DNA of 19,921 nt from Planctomycetaceae bacterium UBA6172. GTDB lineage: Bacteria; Planctomycetota; Planctomycetia; Pirellulales; Pirellulaceae. A model generated the notes under the pieces. The model was not told where the DNA came from, did not search any database, and saw only the letters and a list, made by a program, of their open reading frames with translations. Position numbers and translations under genes: made by a program. Location: assembly GCA_002422955.1 (NCBI GenBank), contig DITY01000081.1, positions 3,192 through 23,112 of the forward strand, read 5' to 3'. Of the stretch, positions 1 to 8,000 are shown in pieces (positions within the stretch are counted from its first letter, which is position 1; every line of letters starts with the position of its first letter).

Positions 1-27
1 GACTGGCCTGACTGGCCTGACTGGCTG
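1..27. repeat. Short 9-bp tandem repeat inside the left-edge membrane protein gene
   Basis: Two exact copies of GACTGGCCT (1-9, 10-18) and a third degenerate copy (19-27) stand in tandem. On the minus strand they encode the Ser-Gln-Ser-Gly-type low-complexity tail. The array may continue beyond the edge, so its copy number cannot be known here. It is in frame and should expand or contract by whole tripeptides. Confidence 0.7.
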
Positions 28-1118
28 GCACCCTGCCCCGCCGGCTGAGTCGCGGTTTGGCCTGCGGTGGCGTCTCCTGGGCCGGACTCGGGCGATGTGT
101 CCGCGGGGGCTTCGGAAGGATTCGCGCCGGCGGCCTGGGCGGAGGGTTTGGCGGTCTCGGAACCCCAGCCGAGACGACTGGGCGTTAGCCAATCCGGCGA
201 CTCGATGCTGCTGGGTAACTTCAAGTCCGCCAGCAACTTGCCGGGTTGGGGAAGCAGAAAGCTGACACCCAGGATCAAGGCGACCAGGGCAATGCCGCCG
301 CCCAACCAGGCGGTCGATACATCCCTGGGCATGGCGACGCCTCGTTGGCGAAGGTAGCGGCGGACACCGAGAAAGCTGGTGGCAACCAACAGCGACAGCG
401 TGGCGAACAGATAGACGGCCAAGGCGCGGCTGGCCGAGGAGATCGCCGCGGGGTCCGAACGGAGCGCGGCTTGACCGAAGCCGAAGAGCGGGAGGGCCGC
501 CGCGGTCAGCCAGAGCACCGTACGGCCGGGTTGGGGCGGACGCCGCTTTCGTTTTTGTTTGCGAGCCGCGGTCGGGAGTTCGCTAGTTTGGTTGTTGCCC
601 GCGCCGAGCGACTCGCCCGGGTTGTTTCCCTGCGAATTGGTAAGACTCTGGGTAGAGTCCGCTAGTTCGTCCCGCGGCTCGTCTCGGGGGCGTGACAGTC
701 CGTCCAATAACCCTTGACCGCTGGCATCGTCGTCATCGTCGATCAGGGTGCAGTCGTACGTGATGCGGTCGGCGAGCAGCCAGACGACGCCGATCAAGAA
801 GGCATTCACGAACGGCGCGAACGCGGCGGCCGGGCCGGAGATCGATTGGAATCGCGACAAGACGAAGAACGTCGCCAGCCCCAAGGCCGCGGAGTAGACC
901 AGCGTGTACTTGCGGCTCTCTTCGATCGACAGACGGGCGATGTTGACCGCGCCCAGGATGAACATGAACCAGATGTAGCCGATCCGGCCGGAGTAGGTGC
1001 CTTGATAGGCGCAGAGGATCAGGAAGTAGACCAAACTGCTGAGTAGCAACACGATCAACGACGGGCAGACCGCCATCACGGCGTAGTCGCTGATCGTCAT
1101 CTGGTGGCGTTTGGACAT
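1..1118 (-). CDS. Polytopic membrane protein, N-terminal part (runs off left edge)
   Basis: The frame stays open from an ATG at 1118 (MSKRHQMTIS) to the window edge, giving 372 residues without a stop. About seven hydrophobic segments are visible, near residues 18-38, 45-62, 71-90, 98-118, 200-218, 232-252 and 270-290. An acidic then strongly basic cytosolic-type linker (run of five Asp near 127-131, KQKRKRR near 187-193) lies between helices 4 and 5. After helix 7 comes a soluble Ser/Gly/Gln/Ala-rich tail that ends the visible part in SQSGQSGQ. I do not recognise a catalytic motif. In planctomycetes such proteins often continue into a DUF4129/transglutaminase-associated C-terminus, but that part is off the window and this is only a guess. 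No Shine-Dalgarno site is seen. An in-frame ATG at 1100 is an alternative start. The upstream neighbour on the same strand is the ExeA-like gene, 106 bases away. Confidence 0.7.
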   Translation of the reverse strand, partial: MSKRHQMTISDYAVMAVCPSLIVLLLSSLVYFLILCAYQGTYSGRIGYIWFMFILGAVNIARLSIEESRKYTLVYSAALGLATFFVLSRFQSISGPAAAFAPFVNAFLIGVVWLLADRITYDCTLIDDDDDASGQGLLDGLSRPRDEPRDELADSTQSLTNSQGNNPGESLGAGNNQTSELPTAARKQKRKRRPPQPGRTVLWLTAAALPLFGFGQAALRSDPAAISSASRALAVYLFATLSLLVATSFLGVRRYLRQRGVAMPRDVSTAWLGGGIALVALILGVSFLLPQPGKLLADLKLPSSIESPDWLTPSRLGWGSETAKPSAQAAGANPSEAPADTSPESGPGDATAGQTATQPAGQGASQSGQSGQ

Positions 1119-1150
1119 GAACCGGGCGTCGCGGTGATGGGCCGATGGCT

Positions 1151-1166
1151 TGCCCGCTTGCGGGCA
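1151..1166. other. Hairpin TGCCCG-CTTG-CGGGCA upstream of the membrane protein
   Basis: A perfect 6-bp stem (1151-1156 with 1161-1166) closes on a CTTG loop. It lies 33 bases upstream of the start codon at 1118, in the only gap (1119-1224) between the two minus-strand genes. There is no T-tract on either strand, so a standard intrinsic terminator is not supported. The reverse strand carries TACAAT at 1194-1189, a possible -10 box that would put the hairpin in the 5' leader. The 12-base core recurs at 10039-10050. Confidence 0.4.
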
Positions 1167-1224
1167 GACCGACTGACTCGATCAGCCCATTGTATCCGCG
1201 GAAGTCGCCGTGGCATTCGCCGGC

Positions 1225-2007
1225 TCAGGCCGCCCGTGCGTGCTGTCGCTGGGCCGCCGTAATGTCATGCGAAGTAACCTGCCGAGAACCGGCAGCGGCG
1301 GCCACCTCCAGCGCTCGCAGGGCGAGGTCGGCGATGGAGGCGACATGTCCCCGCGAGGCCGCGTGCAGGACTTCCAACGCCGAGGTCTGGAACAGATCGA
1401 GTCGTCCTTCGGCCCGAGCGAGCCCATGCCGAACGAAGGCGATGGTATCGGCGAGCGAGAACGGTTCCAGAACGATCCGTCGCGTGTCCGAGGGGAGCGT
1501 GTTGGCGATCCGGCCGGCAAATCCGGGAGACGCGGCCAACACGGCCCGCATTTGGGGGTGGCGGATGAGCACTTGGGAGGCGATGTGGGCCGTCGGCACA
1601 TCCGCGCGATCGATCAGCCAGAGCGGTCGGATCTGATTCCGCGACGCGGCGGCAAAGGCGGCGTCAACGGCGGCGGCCGGGTCACTAGCGAACGGATCGA
1701 GGCCCAGTTCAGCCGCCAACCGCATCACCGCGACCGGCGGGGAAGCGGCCGGCCCGCTGGTCAGAACCGCTTGCACCGCCGAGTTGTCGATCCCTGAGGT
1801 GGCCGAGAGCCAACGGAGCAGGGAGCTGGTGCCGCAACCGAAATCGGCGATCAAAATCGCGGCCCGTTGATCCGATCGAAACAGTCGGGCAAGCTCTGCG
1901 GTCGCGCGACGCTGGGGTAAGCCGGCGAAGAAGCCCTGATAGCCTTCCTCAGCGCTTGGGGGCGCAAAGGGGTGGTGTCGCAGCTTCCAGTAGTGCAAGG
2001 TATTCAT
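1225..2007 (-). CDS. ExeA/GspA-type AAA family protein with degenerate Walker motifs
   Basis: This 260-residue protein begins MNTLHYWKLRHHPFAP, the typical opening of ExeA-type ATPases (aromatic-rich N-terminus, then xxPFxx). The ATG at 2007 is chosen because the frame upstream of it has no family resemblance. The fold is recognisable end to end: P-loop region near 50-65, Walker B strand near 129-134, and the helical lid pattern EPFSLADTIAFVRHGL at 181-196. The family motif for nucleotide binding is GxxGxGKTTLL. Here residues 54-64 read ADFGCGTSSLL, so the invariant Lys is Thr60. Walker B reads LIDRAD, with Asp133 kept and the catalytic Glu replaced by Arg134. Family members act in secretion or transposition as ATP-driven remodelers. 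This copy is probably a non-hydrolysing relative, possibly a scaffold. It is divergent from rsmE. Confidence 0.7.
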   Translation of the reverse strand: MNTLHYWKLRHHPFAPPSAEEGYQGFFAGLPQRRATAELARLFRSDQRAAILIADFGCGTSSLLRWLSATSGIDNSAVQAVLTSGPAASPPVAVMRLAAELGLDPFASDPAAAVDAAFAAASRNQIRPLWLIDRADVPTAHIASQVLIRHPQMRAVLAASPGFAGRIANTLPSDTRRIVLEPFSLADTIAFVRHGLARAEGRLDLFQTSALEVLHAASRGHVASIADLALRALEVAAAAGSRQVTSHDITAAQRQHARAA

Positions 2008-2063
2008 GAGTCCGTCATGGATAGGACACTCGTCGTGACGTCGCGGATTCGGCACGCGAGCAT

Positions 2064-2069
2064 TAGAAT
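2064..2069 (+). promoter_or_regulatory. Possible -10 element (TAGAAT) in the rsmE / ExeA-like divergent gap
   Basis: TAGAAT lies inside the 9-mer TTAGAATCG (2063-2071), about 95 bases before the rsmE start. The same 9-mer occurs upstream of the next gene. No good -35 partner is visible at 16-18 bp. On the other strand the patch reads ATTCTAAT, so it could serve either direction. This is an inference from base composition only. Confidence 0.25.
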
Positions 2070-2163
2070 CGTCGGCGATCCGGCGGACGCTTGAGCTGTT
2101 CCCGATCTGCCGGATTTGTCCGCGTGACCGCGACCGTGACGTCGGATCGTCTCCAGCCCCTCC

Positions 2164-3000
2164 GTGCCCACGCAATCCCGTGCCCCTGTGACCGTACGTT
2201 ATTTCGTTCCCGAATTACCCTTGGCTGGCGGGCCGGTGTGGCTGCCGGATGTGGAGGCGCATCACGCCGCCACGGTCATGCGAGCCAAAGTCGGGGAGCG
2301 GGTGACGCTGTTCGATGGCCAAGGACACCAAGCGTCAGCCGAGTTGCGTTCGGTCAGCAAACGCGAGGTCCAGTGCGCTGCCGAGGCCGCCCTGTTGTTG
2401 CCACGCGACAATCGCTGTGAGATCCGGATCGGGGTCGCGATGCCCAAGGGGGACCGTTCACGGGAACTGGTCGAGCGACTGACCGAGATGGGTGTCGATC
2501 AACTGATCCCCTTGGCCTGCGAACGCTCGCCGTGGGACTTGTCGGAAGCGGCGGTCAAAAAGTGGGGCCGCTCGGTAATCGAGGCCTGCAAGCAATCGGG
2601 ACGTAACCGCCTGCTGAAGATCGCCGCCCCGACGCCCTGGGCTCAGTGGTCGCGCGAACCCCTTGAGCGGCCTTGCGAGTCATGGCTGGCGCACCCCGGC
2701 GGCCAGACGATCGACGGGACGCTGACCGCACCGCTCCGCGCGGCAGCGATGGGATCCCCTGAAGCCTCGCCCCAGACGGCAAATTCGACGACCGACCCGG
2801 TATCGCCGCGGCCGCTGGTCCGGATCGCCATCGGCCCGGAGGGCGGGTTCACCGAGGGCGAGGTCGGCGAGGCCGTTGGGGCGGGTTGGCAAGCGATCGA
2901 TCTGGGCGAGCGGATCTATCGCATCGAAACGGCCGCCGTGATTTTGGTCGCGCTGGCCGCGTTGGGCACGAATTTGCATTCGGGTCCGCCACAGGCTTGA
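2164..3000 (+). CDS. rsmE: 16S rRNA (uracil(1498)-N(3))-methyltransferase RsmE
   Basis: This is a SPOUT-class, SAM-dependent methyltransferase that makes m3U1498 in 16S rRNA (cytoplasmic, ribosome maturation). The N-terminal PUA-like part begins near residue 11 (VRYFVPELPL) and runs to about 75. Then come KGDRSRELVERLTEMGVDQL (95-114) followed closely by ERS, a QSGRNRL segment (144-150), and the C-terminal knot signatures IGPEGGF (223-229) and LGERIYRIETA (247-257). The last pair matches the family's LGxRILRxETA with Tyr in place of Leu. At 278 residues it is slightly longer than usual because of a poorly conserved insert near 160-215. An in-frame TGA at 2137 limits the start to GTG 2164 or GTG 2188. 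The second would give MTVRYFVPE, which fits the family equally well. It is divergent from the ExeA-like gene across 156 bases. Confidence 0.93.
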   Translation: MPTQSRAPVTVRYFVPELPLAGGPVWLPDVEAHHAATVMRAKVGERVTLFDGQGHQASAELRSVSKREVQCAAEAALLLPRDNRCEIRIGVAMPKGDRSRELVERLTEMGVDQLIPLACERSPWDLSEAAVKKWGRSVIEACKQSGRNRLLKIAAPTPWAQWSREPLERPCESWLAHPGGQTIDGTLTAPLRAAAMGSPEASPQTANSTTDPVSPRPLVRIAIGPEGGFTEGEVGEAVGAGWQAIDLGERIYRIETAAVILVALAALGTNLHSGPPQA

Positions 3001-3065
3001 TCAGACGACAATGCGTATCGCACGGGACTGGCATTGGGACGCGGGCATCGGTTCGCGACCCGCTT

Positions 3066-3071
3066 TAGAAT
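3066..3071 (+). promoter_or_regulatory. Possible -10 element (TAGAAT) upstream of the metallophosphoesterase
   Basis: TAGAAT is embedded in TTAGAATCG (3065-3073) and ends 28 bases before the ATG at 3100, a normal distance for a short leader. It lies in the 99-base gap after rsmE, so the gene may have its own promoter. No convincing -35 box is seen. Confidence 0.35.
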
Positions 3072-3099
3072 CGAGACCTTCGTTTTTTCGGAATCGGCT

Positions 3100-3705
3100 A
3101 TGAAACTGTTGTTGTTCAGCGATTTGCACTGCGATTTGGAGGCCGCCGCGAGTCTGGTCCGGCAGGCGAAAGAGGTGGATGTGGTGATCGGCGCCGGCGA
3201 TTTTTCGATCCGGCACCAGGGGCTGGAAGAGACCCTCGGCGTGCTCGCGGAGATCGCGGTTCCGGCGGTGTTGGTCCCCGGGAACGGCGAGACCTATGAG
3301 GAGCTCCGCGAGGCGGCGAAGGTTTGGCAATCCGCCCGGGTGTTGCACGGCACGGGGTGCGAGATTCAGGGGCGATCGTTTTGGGGTGTCGGCGGGGGCA
3401 TCCCTGAGACGCCATTCGGGGCCTGGAGCTACGACTTTAGCGAAGCGGATGGGACGAAGTTGCTGGCCGGTTGTCCCGCCGGGGCGGTCCTGGTCGTCCA
3501 TTCACCGCCGCTCGATACGGTCGATCATGACTCGTCGGGAAGGATCCGCGGGAGCGAAGCGATCCGACGCCTAGTCGACACGAAGCCGTTGGGACTGGTC
3601 GTCTGCGGTCACATCCACAGCGACTGGGGCAAACGTGTCGAAGTCGGTTCGACCCCGATCATCAACGCCGGGCCTGCCGGCGTCGTCGTGGAACTTGCCG
3701 ATTGA
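3100..3705 (+). CDS. Icc/YfcE-like metallophosphoesterase
   Basis: This 201-residue calcineurin-like phosphoesterase has the full set of metal-ligand motifs: SDLH (Asp8, His10), GAGD (Asp34), PGNGE (Asn62), VVHSPP (His134) and CGHIH (His171, His173). The arrangement is that of small phosphoesterases related to Icc (COG2129), with a VLHGTG and FWGVGGGIPETPF middle. It is probably a cytoplasmic dinuclear-metal hydrolase; the substrate (phosphodiester, cyclic nucleotide or other) cannot be told. The ATG at 3100 is chosen because MKLLLFSDLHCD is the canonical N-terminus. An upstream ATG at 3034 would add 22 unrelated residues. A weak GGA lies 8 bases before the start. The stop is 8 bases from the stop of the convergent minus-strand gene. 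Confidence 0.88.
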   Translation: MKLLLFSDLHCDLEAAASLVRQAKEVDVVIGAGDFSIRHQGLEETLGVLAEIAVPAVLVPGNGETYEELREAAKVWQSARVLHGTGCEIQGRSFWGVGGGIPETPFGAWSYDFSEADGTKLLAGCPAGAVLVVHSPPLDTVDHDSSGRIRGSEAIRRLVDTKPLGLVVCGHIHSDWGKRVEVGSTPIINAGPAGVVVELAD

Positions 3706-3716
3706 GCGCCGGCTCA
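3703..3716. terminator. Small stem-loop shared by two convergent stop codons
   Basis: TGAGC (3703-3707) pairs with GCTCA (3712-3716) around the loop GCCG. The TGA of the phosphoesterase and the TGA of the opposite-strand exported protein form the two ends of the stem. It could act as a minimal bidirectional terminator, but a 5-bp stem without a T-tract is weak evidence. Confidence 0.25.
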
Positions 3717-4451
3717 CTGGCTCACGATCGCCGCATCCATAGCGACAGTGTCGCTATGATCGTACCCGTGGAAGCTCCGCGCGATGGTGGAGGCGAGGAC
3801 TCCCAGGTAGAGGTTGCGGAACTTCGATTCGGTGGTTTCGGTGGTGTACATCCCCGCCGACTTGGGATAAGTGAACTCTTCCAGGTTCTTGCGAAACTCG
3901 ACCGTCCCTTCGGCGACGTCATAGACCGTGACCATCACGCCAGCGCGACCGCGATACAGCGTCGCGCCATCGCGCAGCCGTAGCCCGACCATCTCGATCC
4001 CGATCACCTTGTCGGCCTTCACGCCGCGGCCGATGTCGAGGAACTCGATCGCATCCCAGCCATTGCGGTCGCGCCATTGGTGTACTTCATCTTCGCGGAC
4101 GAGCGAGACTTTCTTTTTGCTCAGCTCCGTGGAGAGGATTTCGGAGACCCGGCGGCTGAGGATGCGGGCCGAGGCGTCATCGCTGTACTGGCTGCTGTCC
4201 GTGACGGTGACGATCGCCACGCGTTTCCCTTCGAGTCCCGGGTATTCCGGTTCGACGGTGTAGCCGCGGACGACGTTCACCAAGTTCGCCGCCAGGCCCA
4301 AGCAGCCGGGCTGCGTCCCCAGGCCGAGAGCCAGGAGGCTGAACAAGGCAAAACGTCGCCGACCCATCCGGAACGCGGAAGGCGGCGAATTGGGGTCCGA
4401 TAGCCCGCCCGTGGGGCCGATCGAATGAGGAGAAACAGCGGGAAGGCTCAT
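3714..4451 (-). CDS. Exported protein of unknown function, possible Tat/lipoprotein signal; CsgG/LpoB-like fold suspected
   Basis: The product is 245 residues. ATG 4451 is preferred because an AGGA sits 7 bases upstream; the ATG at 4367 has no such site. This leaves an unusually long 28-residue n-region before MGRRRFALFSLLALGLG (residues 29-45), which contains RRxF and resembles a Tat signal. Cys50 follows in QPGC, a poor lipobox. The mature part has KRVAIVTVTDSSQYSD, then helices with VSEILSTELSKKKVSLV, then GRGVKADKVIGIEM. That order resembles periplasmic CsgG/LpoB/FlgO-type domains, where a strand, a helix and an ADxVIxG strand recur. This is pattern inference, not identification. It is last in the kdsD-kdsC-LptC/A-like-DUF2752 unit, 42 bases after the previous stop, so an envelope role is plausible. 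Confidence 0.72.
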   Translation of the reverse strand: MSLPAVSPHSIGPTGGLSDPNSPPSAFRMGRRRFALFSLLALGLGTQPGCLGLAANLVNVVRGYTVEPEYPGLEGKRVAIVTVTDSSQYSDDASARILSRRVSEILSTELSKKKVSLVREDEVHQWRDRNGWDAIEFLDIGRGVKADKVIGIEMVGLRLRDGATLYRGRAGVMVTVYDVAEGTVEFRKNLEEFTYPKSAGMYTTETTESKFRNLYLGVLASTIARSFHGYDHSDTVAMDAAIVSQ

Positions 4452-4493
4452 CGCGAAATCCTTTTTGCGTGCGCTTCGGCCGAAGATCGAAGA

Positions 4494-5000
4494 TCACCCG
4501 AGGAGCCGATAGGCCCACTGGGCGATCAGGATCGTCCAAATCAAAACCATTCCCCATGCGGCCGCGACCAACCATCCCCGATGAGGCCATCGGCCCGACC
4601 AGGTTGCCGCGGACATGACCGCGATGGCGATCCCGTCACCCAACGCCAGCAGCATGCCGCCGACGTTGGCGTTGAACCCCTCGGACCACTGACCCCGCAC
4701 GGCATGAGCCCAGGAGGTCGTCATGCCGCAGGACGGACAACGCATTCCCCAGATCAAACGCAACGTGCAAGGCGGCAGGCCGAGTTGTTGGTGTGTGCCC
4801 AGTCCACTCGCGCTGGGCTGCAGACGAGTCGCCACCCCCAGCGGCAGGGCGAGGGCAACGGTCACGGTCAGCAGCATCAGTCGATTGACCGAACTGGATG
4901 AGGGGAGCGTAGTCAAACCGGATTCCGAGAAACAAGAGCGAAACTCGCACCAATCACGCGAGGCGGCGATCGCATGTCCGCTTCCCGAATTGAAACTCAT
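4494..5000 (-). CDS. DUF2752-family membrane protein
   Basis: This 168-residue protein carries the DUF2752 signature CPSCGMTTSW (Cys88, Cys91) preceded by PPCTL (Cys78). The family form is CPxCGxTR, so Thr stands where Arg is usual. Three hydrophobic segments lie near 41-60, 112-130 and 143-166. Family function is not established; the paired Cys suggest metal or redox chemistry at a membrane face. The start at ATG 5000 overlaps the stop of the upstream giant gene in ATGA (4997-5000), which supports translational coupling and this start over the internal Met42. The N-terminal 40 residues are Ser-rich and not conserved-looking. Confidence 0.82.
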   Translation of the reverse strand: MSFNSGSGHAIAASRDWCEFRSCFSESGLTTLPSSSSVNRLMLLTVTVALALPLGVATRLQPSASGLGTHQQLGLPPCTLRLIWGMRCPSCGMTTSWAHAVRGQWSEGFNANVGGMLLALGDGIAIAVMSAATWSGRWPHRGWLVAAAWGMVLIWTILIAQWAYRLLG

Positions 5001-8000
5001 CGCGACAGTCCCGGCAACGTCCCGAGTTGCAATCGTTCGAACTCGACGTTGAGCACTTCCATCGTTCGCGTGTTGACGCTCATCCGCTTGACCGCCACGT
5101 TCATGCCCGCCGCGCCCGTTGGTAACGTCTGGTTCAGCGTCGCGCCATAGCCCGGTTCGCCTTCGATCAAGAAGACATCCTTGGCCGCCGTGTAGGAGGC
5201 ACGCTGCGCCTGGCCGCTGAACAACCCCTTGTCGTTGCGGGTCTGGAAGATGACCCGGCCGGTCGCTTCCATTTCCCACGCGGTGTTGATCAGCCGTCGC
5301 GAGCGGTTGGGATCGATCCCCAGCCGCAGGCGTTCGCAGTCGAGCGTCGATTCGCCCAGCCGCAATCCCTCCACCAGCTCGGCATCGATGCGATCGTCCC
5401 AGCCCACCACCGGTCGGCTGGCGATCCGCACATTGCCGACGAACTCCAGGCTTTGGTTGGTGACATTTGCCTGCAACGAGTCGCGGAAGGCCAAATGCAG
5501 GCCGACCAGCGATTCGTCGGCGGGGCGGAACCCGTCGCTGGTGACAACGGATGCCAACGGCGACTGTTCGGTCTGCATCCAAGCGCGGTACCAACCGGGG
5601 CCGACGCCGACGACGGTCGAGGTCTCGGGTCGGAATGTCAATTCGGGAGTGGTCAGCACGTGTCGAGCCTTGCGGACACCGGCCTCGGTCAACTGGTTGG
5701 CCGTGATCACCAGCGGCCGTTCGCTGGACGATAGGACCCCGACGACATCGATCGCGGCGGACTTGACCGCATCGAATTGACGCATCGGCAGGTTCTGTTT
5801 CAGCAACACTTGCAACTGGTCGCCCACCAAATCGATATCCCAGAGTTCCGGTTCGTCCCCAACCAGCACCGCACCCCGAACGTCGATCCCGCCGGTGAGC
5901 GCGATCTTGGTGCCATCGAACAGCATTTGGCCGCGCCAGCGACAGCGCGGCGGCGAGACCCAGCGGATGTTGGTCGGCTTCGCGGCCGCGCCGCGGGTCG
6001 GCGGTGTCGTCTCGCCGAGCGGCTGGAACAGCGGCGTCTCGCTGATCATTTGCGGCAGCATCTGCGTCGGGACTTGGAACTCGCCCGCGTCGCGGATCCA
6101 AACGATGTTGTCAGCCAGGCGCACTTGGATCAGCGGGCCGATGAAGTAGCCGTCCCCGACTTTCAGCTTCGCGGGGCTATCGAGCCCGCTGCCGATCTGC
6201 AGGATCTCGTCCCCTTCGGTATCGCGGAGCTGCAACTGCTCGCCGGTCAATACCGTGGGGAGCGGTCCGGAGGGCGTGTCGATCGTGTGTTTCAGCGACA
6301 CGTTGCCGACCACCGTCAGGTCGGTGGTGGTCAAATTGCCGCCAGCCAGATTCAGCTTGGCACTGATCGTGTCGCCATGGATCGTGGGCCGCGGGCCGAC
6401 GACCGGGGTGGTCGCGCCGACCGTTTGTCCGACGACCCCCGCGGACTTGGAGTCGCCACGGTTCCAAGGTTGCCGAACCCAACGGCGGATCGGGTGCTCG
6501 GCGTTCGCATCGGCCGTGGCGGTGCCGTCTTGCCGGACGGGCTGACGCGGCCCTTCCGTTTCCGGTCCGAACTCGAAGTAGATTCGCAACAGGCGGGTCG
6601 CGACTTCGACCATCGACGATCGCAGGTTCACATGACCGGTCGCTTGGAATCGTTTGGGACGTGTCGAGCGAAGCCAATCCTGGCCGGTCAGATGCTTGCC
6701 ACCGGCCTGCAAGACCAGCAGCGCCGAATCGCAACTGAACTCCCCGTCATCGTTCATCAGCGCTGTGACATTCCCGTCGATCCGCAGGCCGAATTGGCCT
6801 TGCGCGTCGGGCTGGTCCAACTTGATGCCATCGGTCCAGCGGAGACGCTTGATCGGCAGCGTGGGGTCACCCGAAAATTCGACCAGCCCCGATCCTTGCG
6901 CATCGAAGGCGCCGATTTGTGTCGGATCGCTGGGGTTCAATTGGTAGGCGACCTGCATGAATCGCCAGGTGTTGCCCGCGTAACTGATCCTCGCCCCCGC
7001 CGATCCGGTCATGCGCAGCAGGCCGGACCGCGCGTCGAACTCGATCTTTTCGGCCGAAACCTCGGCGGCGAAGCTCGGCATCTGCATGATCGCCGGCTCA
7101 CCTTCGGCTAACAGGGACAATAGGAAATCGCCGATCTCTTCCCGCGGGGGCGGCGAATTCGGCGGGGCGGGCAAGCCGGGGGCTGGCGGCGCGGCGCGGC
7201 GCCGGGGCTTGAGCAGATCGGCGAACTGCAGCTTCAGCTTTTCACAGGCGAAGACATCGACGGTCTGGTCGACCTGATGTTCCAGACGGACGCGGTCACG
7301 CAGAATGAGTTCGTTGGAGGCGAACAGAAACTCGACGCTGCCGGCGCAGCGCAGGACGGCTTGGCTGACCCCGGTGACCGGTTGGCCCGCGGCCGGTGCC
7401 GTCCCACTTGGACCGGTGCCCCCCATCGAGACAGGAGGCGTGCCAGAACCGGGATCGGCGGCCTGATTGCCCGCGCTGCCGGAACCGGTTGCGTCAGCTG
7501 GCCCCGACTCGCCTCGGGAATCGAGTCGCCACAAACCGCCGTTCGGCAGGGGGACGACCAACTGATCGAGGTAGATCAATTCCATGCGATTGAGGATCGA
7601 CAGGCCGTCTTCGTTGCCGGGCTTGAAGCCGCCCATCGGCGCCAAATGCAGCGTCAGGTCACGGCCTTCCAGACGCAGGTTACCCATCCGCACGATGATC
7701 GGCTGCGTGGTCCAGATCTTGCGGTAATCGATCCCGAAGTCGCTGGACAGAATTTCCAGCTGTTCCGCTGGCGCCGTGTCGTCGCCAATGGCACCGGGAA
7801 AACCTTTGCCGACCGTGCGGATGCGGACCTGGCCGATCATCCGCCCACGTTCGATCGGCGGCGCCCCACCGCTCATCACATCCAGCGATTCGCTGAACTT
7901 GATCTCGGCCCCTTCCTGGGCGTCGAGGATCAGGGGGGAATCGCTTTCGAGCCCCAGCACGACCGTGATCGGCCACAGCTTCCACTGATCGTCGCCGATC

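Noticed and set aside
67..1046. Three plus-strand open frames at the left edge
   Set aside because: The minus strand is one uninterrupted membrane-protein frame through the same region; the plus frames are hydrophilic shadows.
4494..6101. A 535-codon minus-strand frame running from inside the giant gene into the DUF2752 gene
   Set aside because: Only the last 168 codons (from ATG 5000) make sense. The earlier part is an Arg/Asp-rich out-of-frame shadow of the giant gene.
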